This document shows positions 58,575-64,000 of a stretch of 64,000 nucleotides of DNA, piece after piece; position 1 is the stretch's first letter, and each line of letters begins with the position of its first letter. The notes below the pieces were generated by a model. That model was not told the origin of the DNA. It worked only from the letters and a program-made list of their open reading frames with translations, and did not search any database. Location: assembly GCF_002483305.1 (NCBI RefSeq), contig NZ_DLHQ01000025.1, positions 35,189 to 99,188 on the forward strand. Reading direction: 5' to 3'. This DNA is from Brevundimonas sp. UBA7664 (GTDB lineage Bacteria > Pseudomonadota > Alphaproteobacteria > Caulobacterales > Caulobacteraceae). The position numbers and the translations under genes were made by a program.

Positions 58575-59225
58575 TCAGGCCGGCCCGAAGGCCGCCTGGA
58601 TCGCCGAAACCCCCGCCAGTCCGCACGCGCCTGAGCCGATCAGGGTGCGCGCATTGCCGCTTCCGATCCCGCCGAGGGCGTAGACCGGGCAGGGCGCGGC
58701 GCGGACCAGCTCGCTGAAGCCTACGACTCCCAAGTGTGCGCGGCCCGCTGAGGGCCCCCGGGTCGGAAAGACCGGCGACACGACCAGCGCATCCAGGCCT
58801 GATGCGCCCAATGCCGCCCTTGAATGCGCCGCGCCGGTAATGCGCCAATCGGGCCGGGCCGCCGCGAGCGCGGTCGCCTGGTCCAGCGCCCGCTCTGGCA
58901 GGTGGACGCCGTCGGCGCCGACCGCCTCGGCCAGGGCGGCGTCCAGCCCGATCAGCAGCAGAACGCCGCGGCCCCGCGTGGCCTCACGCAGGCGCAGCGC
59001 GGTCTCATGCGCATCCACCCGGCCGAAAGACCGGAACACCACGCCCGCGCCGGCCGGCAGGCGCGCCGCCGTCTCCCAGGGCCGAGGCGTCTGGTCCGGG
59101 TCGGTGAAGAACAGCAGCGGCGGAAGGTCCCGCGGCGCCCGATCGCCATCGCGGCTGACTTTGCCGGCGTCCCGTGCGAGGACGCAGGCGGCATCCCACA
59201 GGATTTTGGCGTCCGCCCGGTTCAT
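58575..59225 (-). CDS. Thiamine phosphate synthase-like protein (ThiE/TenI family)
   Basis: A 216-residue TIM-barrel protein. LPPLLFFTDPDQTPRPWETAARLPAGAGVVFR, GVLLLIGLDAALAEAVGADGVHLPERAL, ITGAAHSRAALGASGLDALVVSPVFPTRGPSAGRAHLGVVGFSEL and VYALGGIGSGNARTLIGSGACGLAGVSAIQAAF match ThiE/TenI. GADGVHLP and S-P-V-F-x-T are signatures. It may be a second, non-canonical family member rather than the main ThiE, as the diphosphate-binding residues differ. A GAGGAG lies upstream of ATG 59225. The start codon overlaps that of the divergent gene. Confidence 0.82.
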   Translation of the reverse strand: MNRADAKILWDAACVLARDAGKVSRDGDRAPRDLPPLLFFTDPDQTPRPWETAARLPAGAGVVFRSFGRVDAHETALRLREATRGRGVLLLIGLDAALAEAVGADGVHLPERALDQATALAAARPDWRITGAAHSRAALGASGLDALVVSPVFPTRGPSAGRAHLGVVGFSELVRAAPCPVYALGGIGSGNARTLIGSGACGLAGVSAIQAAFGPA

Positions 59226-59943
59226 GATCTCCTCTTCCCCCGAACCCGACCTGCCGTCCAGCGCTGTCGCGGCGCGGCTCCAGATCGTCCGCCGCCGGAT
59301 CGCGGAAGCCTGCCGCGCCTCCGGCCGCGCCCCCGACGAGGTGACTCTCACGGCGGTGTCCAAGACCCAGCCGCCCGAGGCGATCGATGCCGCCCTCGCG
59401 GCTGGCCAACGCGTCTTCGGCGAGAACCGCGTGCAGGAGGCGCAGTCCCGTTGGGGCGGGCGCCGGGGGGACCTGGCCGGGCTCGAGCTGCGCCTGATCG
59501 GGCCCCTGCAGACCAACAAGGCCGCCGACGCGGTCGCCCTGTTCGATGTCATTGAGACCCTGGACCGGGTGAAACTGGCGGACGCCCTTGCGGCTGCCGG
59601 CGCGCGCGTCGGAAAGACTGTGCGCGTCCTGGTCCAGGTCAACACCGGCGCCGAGCCGCAGAAGGCCGGCGTCCTGCCCGGAGACGTCGGCGACCTGATC
59701 GCCCGCGCCCGCGCCGCGAGCCTGATCGTCGAGGGCCTGATGTGCATTCCACCCGCCGACGAGGCGCCGGGACCGCATTTCGCCCTGCTGCGAAAGATCG
59801 CGCGCCGCCACGGCCTGGGGACCCTGTCGATGGGGATGAGCGGCGACTATGAGACCGCGATCCGCTTCGGCGCGACCCATGTCCGGGTCGGATCGTCGCT
59901 GTTCGGGGAACGAAAGGGCCCCGAAACCCCCTCTATTGACTGA
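59224..59943 (+). CDS. YggS family pyridoxal phosphate homeostasis protein
   Basis: A 239-residue PLP-binding TIM-barrel protein. The PLP lysine is in LTAVSKTQPPEAIDAALAAGQRVFGENRVQEAQ. LRLIGPLQTNKAADAV, VDVIETLD-type FDVIETLDRVKLADAL, VLVQVNTGAEPQKAGV and LSMGMSGDYETAIRFGATHVRVGSSLFGER (read in parts) are family signatures. The only family-length start is ATG 59224, which shares CATG with the divergent gene and has no Shine-Dalgarno, so a leaderless mRNA is plausible. Confidence 0.93.
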   Translation: MISSSPEPDLPSSAVAARLQIVRRRIAEACRASGRAPDEVTLTAVSKTQPPEAIDAALAAGQRVFGENRVQEAQSRWGGRRGDLAGLELRLIGPLQTNKAADAVALFDVIETLDRVKLADALAAAGARVGKTVRVLVQVNTGAEPQKAGVLPGDVGDLIARARAASLIVEGLMCIPPADEAPGPHFALLRKIARRHGLGTLSMGMSGDYETAIRFGATHVRVGSSLFGERKGPETPSID

Positions 59944-60005
59944 AAACCGCTCCGCTTGGGGTCCAACCCTTGGCGGATCGGGCGACGCTCGCCATTCTGG
60001 TACCC

Positions 60006-60692
60006 ATGCCCACGCCCAAGACCATCCTGATCATCGACGACGACGACGACCTGCGCGAGGCCCTGGCCGAACAGCTGGCCTTGCACGAGGCCTTCCGGCC
60101 GGTCCAGGCCGCAACGGCGGCTGAAGGCGTCCGCATGGGCCGGGAAGTTCGGGCTGATCTGATCCTGCTCGACGTCGACCTGCCTGACATGGACGGCCGC
60201 GAGGCCTGTCGCCTGCTGCGCAAGGACGGGGTTTCGACCCCCATCATCATGCTGACCGGCCAGTCCTCGGACTCCGACACCGTGCTGGGGCTGGAGTCGG
60301 GGGCCAATGACTATGTCACCAAACCCTTCCGCTTCGCCGTCCTGCTGGCCCGCATCCGCGCCCATCTGCGCAGCCACGAACAGTCCGAGGACGCCGTCTT
60401 CCGCATCGGCCCCTATGAGTTCCGTCCGGCCGCCAAGGTCCTGATCGACGACAAGGCGAAGAAGGTCCGCCTGACCGAGAAGGAAACCAACATCCTGAAA
60501 TACCTCTACCGCGCCGGGGCCAAGGCCGTGTCGCGCGAGGAGTTGCTGACGGAGGTCTGGGGCTACAACGCCGGGGTCACCACCCATACCCTGGAAACCC
60601 ACATCTACCGTCTGCGCCAGAAGATCGAGCCCGAGCCGGGGCAGGCGCGTCTGCTGCTGACCGACGCCGGCGGCTACCGGCTGCAGCCCTAG
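60006..60692 (+). CDS. cenR: OmpR-family response regulator CenR
   Basis: A 228-residue two-component regulator. The receiver domain shows ILIIDDDDDLREAL (acidic pocket), the phospho-acceptor Asp in LILLDVDLPDMDG, IIMLTGQSSDSD and NDYVTKPFRFAVLLARI. The winged-helix effector has LTEKETNILKYLYRAG, VSREELLTEVWGYNAGVTTHTLETHIYRLRQKIE. Sequence and chromosomal position match Caulobacter CenR, an essential regulator of envelope integrity paired with CenK. No kinase gene is adjacent. ATG 60006 gives MPTPKTILIIDDD. Confidence 0.88.
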   Translation: MPTPKTILIIDDDDDLREALAEQLALHEAFRPVQAATAAEGVRMGREVRADLILLDVDLPDMDGREACRLLRKDGVSTPIIMLTGQSSDSDTVLGLESGANDYVTKPFRFAVLLARIRAHLRSHEQSEDAVFRIGPYEFRPAAKVLIDDKAKKVRLTEKETNILKYLYRAGAKAVSREELLTEVWGYNAGVTTHTLETHIYRLRQKIEPEPGQARLLLTDAGGYRLQP

Positions 60693-61513
60693 CCGGGCCG
60701 CCATTCGCTGAGAATGGCGCCGGTCGCGCCGTCCTCGAAGGCGACGCGATCCACCGTCGCGCCGACGGCGCAGGCCGGCGGGCGTTCCGGCGTGACGACC
60801 CGGCAACGGATGACGCGTCCGTCCGCCCACCCGGCCAGCCGGCCTTCCAGAACCAGCCGGTAGCCCAGCGCCGGCCTCGCGACCGGGGCCTCGCCCTGGG
60901 TTCGCACCACGTGGGTGAAGGTCTGGTCGCCGGACCGCCCGACCCGCGAGGCGCCCGACGGCCGGACCATGACCAGGGCGGCGACCCGGGCGGGCCGTGG
61001 CGCTTCAGGCGCCTCAGCCTCCTGAACGCTCCAGGCCGGGCAGGCTTCGGACCGCATCCACGGCTGATTGATCCAGACGCCGGACAGGGTGTCGAAGCCG
61101 TCGGGCGCGGGGCCTGACACGTCGCCGGCCGACCAGTCGGCGGGGGACAGCGTCAGGCGGATCGTCCGGCCGTCATCCGGGGCGGACCAGCGGGGTGTTC
61201 CGTCGCGGTCGGCCGACTCGCCCGGCGTGGGGGCTTGCGGGCCGAAACAGCCGAAAGCCAGCCTCAGGGAGAAGGTGCGGCCCACCAGGGGATCGGGCCC
61301 GGGCCGCGCGACGCCCGCCGCAGCGTCCGAGGCGGCGGCGTCGATGGCGGCGAGAATGGAGCCCCGGTCCAGCGTGGGCGAGGGCGGCGCGGGCGCGGCC
61401 GGGACTTCGGGCGCTGCGGCCGGTTCCGCCGGCCGGTCACAGCCGGCGACCAGAACGCCCGCCGAAAACAGGATCGCCGCCGTCCTCAGGGGAGCATTGA
61501 TCTCGAAAGCCAT
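60689..61513 (-). CDS. Hypothetical lipoprotein
   Basis: A 274-residue exported protein with signal and lipobox L-V-A-G-C at about residues 21-25 (VLVAGCDRPAEPAA). A Pro/Ala linker precedes a domain with ILAAIDAAASDAAAG, PLVGRTFSLRLAFGCFGP, TLSGVWINQPWMRSEACP and a C-terminal RVVTPERPPACAVGATVDRVAFEDGATGAILSEWRPG. I do not recognise the family. The signal end resembles that of the lipoprotein at 4530-4904. Its stop shares CTAG with that of convergent cenR. Confidence 0.72.
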   Translation of the reverse strand: MAFEINAPLRTAAILFSAGVLVAGCDRPAEPAAAPEVPAAPAPPSPTLDRGSILAAIDAAASDAAAGVARPGPDPLVGRTFSLRLAFGCFGPQAPTPGESADRDGTPRWSAPDDGRTIRLTLSPADWSAGDVSGPAPDGFDTLSGVWINQPWMRSEACPAWSVQEAEAPEAPRPARVAALVMVRPSGASRVGRSGDQTFTHVVRTQGEAPVARPALGYRLVLEGRLAGWADGRVIRCRVVTPERPPACAVGATVDRVAFEDGATGAILSEWRPG

Positions 61514-61601
61514 GGAACAACCCTAGCACATCGTCCGCTTGGACATGGGGAGCCCCGATGCGGGACCCCTTTCAGGAAGCTGCCGGGGCCAGCGCCGTTC
61601 C

Positions 61602-63011
61602 ATGACCTTCGATCAAATCGCGGCCCTGGCGGTCCTGACGGCGGTGGTCGGCGTGCTGATACACGGCCGGGTGCGGGCAGACGTCGTCGCCCTGACCGGA
61701 GCGGCGGTGCTGCTGCTCCTGGGTGTTGTGCGGCCGGTGGAGGTGCAGAGCGCCTTCGCCAGTCCCGCCGTCATCGCCCTGGCCGGCCTGTTTGTCATCG
61801 CCTATGCGATCGAACTGTCCGGCCTGCTGGGATTGATGATCCGCAAGGCGACGGCGCTGGCGGCGCGGGTCGGCGCCATCGGGGTTTGGGCCGTGATCGG
61901 CATGTGCGGGGTTCTGGGCGGTTTTCTCAACAATACGCCGGTGGTGGTGCTGGCCGCCCCCGTCATCCGCGACGTCGCCCAGTCGCTGAAGCTGTCGCCC
62001 AAACGCTTCCTGATGCCGCTCAGCCACGTCTCGGTGCTGGGGGGGTTGATGACCCTGATCGGCACCTCGACCAATCTGCTGGTCAACGACATGGCCCGCA
62101 ACGCCGGACAGCCCGTCTTCAGCCTCTTTGAGATCACGCCCGTCGGCCTGACCATCGCCCTCGCCGGCGGGTTCTGGCTGTATTTCGTCGGCGCGCGACA
62201 GCTGGGGCGCAGCGTGGCTGCCGACGAGGCGGAACAGGCGCGGCTGGCCGAGATGGAGGAGGCGCGGCGCAAGGCGGCGACCGAGGCGGCGGCCCGCAAG
62301 CGCCGCATCCTCCCTTTCAACCTGCCGCGACTGGGCGAGGCCCGCACCCACGCCGACGGCTCCGGCGACGCCCATCTCGGCGATGTGGCCCTGTTCGGCG
62401 CGGCGGATCGCCCGTTCCATCTCCGTCGGGCCCTGATCGCGCTCGGGGTATTTGTCGCGGTGGTCGCCTCCGCCGGCCTCGGCCTGGCCCCGATCGCCGC
62501 CTCGGCCTTCGCCGGCGCCGTCGCCCTGATCCTTCTGCGCGTAATCACGGCGGAGGAAGCCTATGCCGGGCTGCGGCCGGAGATCCTGCTTCTGATCGCC
62601 GGGATGGTCGTCATCGGCATCGCCATCGAGGTCACCGGCCTGGCGGCGGCCGGGGCGGGCATGCTGATCGGCGTAATCCGGCCGTTCGGACCGCTGGTCG
62701 CCCTGATCATCCTCTACGGCGTGACCCTGTTCGCGACGGAGCTGCTGTCCAACGCCACGGTGGCGGTGCTGATCACCCCGATCGCCGTCGCCCTCGCCGA
62801 GAGCCTGGGGGTGGATCCGCGTCCGTTTCTGGTCTGTGTGATGATGGCGGCCTCGGCCGCCTTCGCAACGCCCTTCGGCTATCAGACCAATGTGCTGGTC
62901 TTCCAGATGGGCAATTACAGCTACATGGATTTCGTGCGGGTGGGCGTGCCGCTGAACCTGATCACCTGGGTGGCGGCGATGATCGCCATCCCGATCTTTT
63001 TCCCCTTCTGA
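61602..63011 (+). CDS. SLC13 family permease (anion or organic-acid transporter)
   Basis: A 469-residue membrane protein with about 11-12 helices in two inverted halves. GFLNNTPVVVLAAPVIRDVA and LLSNATVAVLITPIAVALAE are the paired (S/N)N-(T/A) motifs of the divalent-anion:sodium (DASS/ArsB-like) fold. LIGTSTNLLVNDMARNAG and PFGYQTNVLVFQMGNYSYMDFVRVGVPLNLITW (Q-T-N at the substrate site) complete it. A charged cytoplasmic loop (residues about 205-265) lacks the TrkA-C domains found in long members. The substrate is not predictable. Confidence 0.88.
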   Translation: MTFDQIAALAVLTAVVGVLIHGRVRADVVALTGAAVLLLLGVVRPVEVQSAFASPAVIALAGLFVIAYAIELSGLLGLMIRKATALAARVGAIGVWAVIGMCGVLGGFLNNTPVVVLAAPVIRDVAQSLKLSPKRFLMPLSHVSVLGGLMTLIGTSTNLLVNDMARNAGQPVFSLFEITPVGLTIALAGGFWLYFVGARQLGRSVAADEAEQARLAEMEEARRKAATEAAARKRRILPFNLPRLGEARTHADGSGDAHLGDVALFGAADRPFHLRRALIALGVFVAVVASAGLGLAPIAASAFAGAVALILLRVITAEEAYAGLRPEILLLIAGMVVIGIAIEVTGLAAAGAGMLIGVIRPFGPLVALIILYGVTLFATELLSNATVAVLITPIAVALAESLGVDPRPFLVCVMMAASAAFATPFGYQTNVLVFQMGNYSYMDFVRVGVPLNLITWVAAMIAIPIFFPF

Positions 63012-63015
63012 CGCA

Positions 63016-63810
63016 TCAGACGGCGAGGTCCATCGTCACCGGGGCGTGGTCGCTGGGCTGGGTCCATTCGCGGACCGTGTCGTGGATGCGGGCGCTGCCC
63101 GGCGTCACCGCCGGAGTCAGGCCCGGCGAGGTCCACAGATGGTCCAGCCGCAGGCCCCGGTTGGACTTGCGGAAGTCGGCGGCGCGATAGCTCCACCAGC
63201 TGGCCAGCTTCTGCGGTTCCGGGATCTGGTCGCGGACCACGTCGGCGAAACCGCCCGCCGCCTGCAGCCGGCGCAGGGTCTCGACCTCCAGCGGGGTGTG
63301 GCTGACGATCTTCGACATATAGCGGTGGTTCCAGACGTCGTTCTCGCCCGGGGCGATGTTGAAATCCCCGGCCAGGACCAGCGGCCGTTGCCGGTCGCGC
63401 CCGGCCATTTCAGCGGTCAGGCGTTCGTAGAAATCCATCTTGTGATCGAATTTCGGGTTCAGCGCCCGGTCGGCGACGTCGCCGCCGGCCGGAATATAGA
63501 AATTCTGCACCTCGACGCCGTCGACCATGACCCCGACGCAGCGGGCGTGCCCTTCGCGGCAGACGTCGAGGACGGGCGCTTGCGTGATCGGCTTGCGGCT
63601 GGCGATCGCCACCCCGTGCCAGCCCTTCTGCCCGCCGATCTTCAGATGGGGCAGGCCCATCGCTTCAAAGGCGGCGCGGGGGAACTGGTCCTCAAGGCAT
63701 TTGATTTCCTGCAGGCACAGGACGTCGGTCCCGCTTTCGGAGACGAACCGCGCGACTTGGTCGATGCGCAGGCGGACGGAGTTGATATTCCAGGTGGCGA
63801 TACGAAGCAT
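63016..63810 (-). CDS. xthA: Exodeoxyribonuclease III (AP endonuclease)
   Basis: A 264-residue Mg-dependent AP endonuclease/3' repair exonuclease of base-excision repair. MLRIATWNINSVRLR, VLCLQEIKCLEDQFP (metal-binding Glu), GGQKGWHGVAIASR, LVLAGDFNIAPGENDVWN (catalytic Asp/Asn) and the catalytic His in WTQPSDHAPVTMDL are all present. The start is ATG 63810. A structured segment ending in a strong terminator lies only 34 nt upstream. Confidence 0.97.
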   Translation of the reverse strand: MLRIATWNINSVRLRIDQVARFVSESGTDVLCLQEIKCLEDQFPRAAFEAMGLPHLKIGGQKGWHGVAIASRKPITQAPVLDVCREGHARCVGVMVDGVEVQNFYIPAGGDVADRALNPKFDHKMDFYERLTAEMAGRDRQRPLVLAGDFNIAPGENDVWNHRYMSKIVSHTPLEVETLRRLQAAGGFADVVRDQIPEPQKLASWWSYRAADFRKSNRGLRLDHLWTSPGLTPAVTPGSARIHDTVREWTQPSDHAPVTMDLAV

Positions 63811-63844
63811 GTGAGGGCTGTAGCAGCCGTCGCGGGCCGTGCAC

Positions 63845-63875
63845 AAAAAAGCGCCCGGCCGTGGGACCGGGCGCT
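63845..63875 (-). terminator. Strong intrinsic terminator upstream of xthA
   Basis: On the minus strand AGCGCCCGG (63875-63867) pairs with CCGGGCGCT (63858-63850) and is followed by six T. It is the best intrinsic terminator in the window and points toward xthA, whose ATG lies 34 nt further on. Confidence 0.85.
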
Positions 63876-63946
63876 GGAAGGTTCGTCTCTCGCCGCCGGG
63901 AAGGGGATGAAATCCGTAGCGGGTCAGATCGGCTCTCCCGCCGACC
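63845..63946 (-). ncRNA. Candidate small RNA or attenuating leader upstream of xthA
   Basis: A consensus -35 element TTGACA occurs on the minus strand at 63982-63977, with a poor -10 (CACTTT) 17 bp on. From about 63946 the transcript would open with the hairpin GGTCGGC-GGGAGA-GCCGATC (63946-63927), cross about 50 nt of unpaired or weakly paired RNA, and end at the terminator above. The absence of an annotated frame fits a small RNA; the closeness to xthA also fits a leader. An alternative is that the terminator simply ends a gene beyond the window, since a frame with TGA near 63979 cannot be excluded. Confidence 0.4.
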
Positions 63947-64000
63947 TGTGACGAAAGTGCCACGGTCGGCGAAAAATGTCAAACCCGCGTTCGCGCGGCA

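Noticed and set aside
63845..63946. Glycine riboswitch upstream of xthA
   Set aside because: GGGAGAG is present, but the conserved glycine-aptamer core (CGAAGG...GCAA and CTCTCAGG) is missing and the downstream gene has no link to glycine.

Overview
The window is 64 kb of very GC-rich, densely packed chromosomal DNA from an alphaproteobacterium of the order Caulobacterales, probably Brevundimonas or a close relative. The evidence is family-level: a CenR-type response regulator, an NtrZ-type periplasmic protein, a large NAD-dependent glutamate dehydrogenase of the GdhZ type, HrcA/GrpE divergent from RNase PH, a cysteine-bearing ferrochelatase, and paired CtrA boxes (TTAA-N7-TTAA) in the gap between ppsR and hemE. 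No prophage, IS element, CRISPR array, tRNA or rRNA gene was seen. It reads as core genome.

The centre of the window is a probable chromosomal replication origin. The 498-bp gap at 42126-42623 lies between ppsR and hemE and carries one perfect and one near-perfect CtrA box. Genes diverge from it. To the left run ppsR, maf, aroE, coaE and dnaQ (minus strand). To the right run hemE, hemH, hemJ, rho, a DUF6489 gene, mnmE, mnmG, rsmG, parA and parB (plus strand). Four parS-like 16-mers (46822-51367) lie 4-9 kb from this gap, two of them inside coding sequence. This is the arrangement described for the Caulobacter crescentus origin. dnaA is not in the window.

Left arm (1-33.7 kb): protein quality control (hslU, hrcA-grpE, dnaK with a heat-shock promoter, dnaJ), DNA repair (mmcB, alkB), dapB, dut and coaBC. 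It continues with the compact minus-strand series lnt-ybeY-phoH-miaB and then fur, rimI-tsaB. After these come two tandem XRE regulators with shared operator-like motifs, nfu, a universal stress protein, gdhZ, an outer-membrane barrel and an AI-2E family permease. Middle (33.8-38.4 kb): a HerA-like ATPase, a possible orphan immunity-type protein, mltA, a Tim44-like protein and secB. Right arm (52.9-64 kb): holA-lptE-leuS, a DUF3576 lipoprotein, ntrZ, a thiamine-phosphate-synthase-like gene overlapping a PLP-homeostasis gene head to head, cenR, a lipoprotein, an SLC13 permease and xthA.

Three families of short dispersed palindromic repeats sit just 3' of stop codons. Family A (three copies) carries a covarying hairpin, and in two copies its right end supplies the Shine-Dalgarno sequence of the next gene (mnmE, rsmG). 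Family B (four copies) has an inner stem that changes sequence but stays paired. Family C (about six arms) keeps its orientation relative to the upstream gene in four cases and in one case encodes the C-terminus of MiaB. A further unexplained element is a structured segment ending in a strong intrinsic terminator only 34 nt upstream of xthA. It could be a small RNA or a transcription-attenuating leader.
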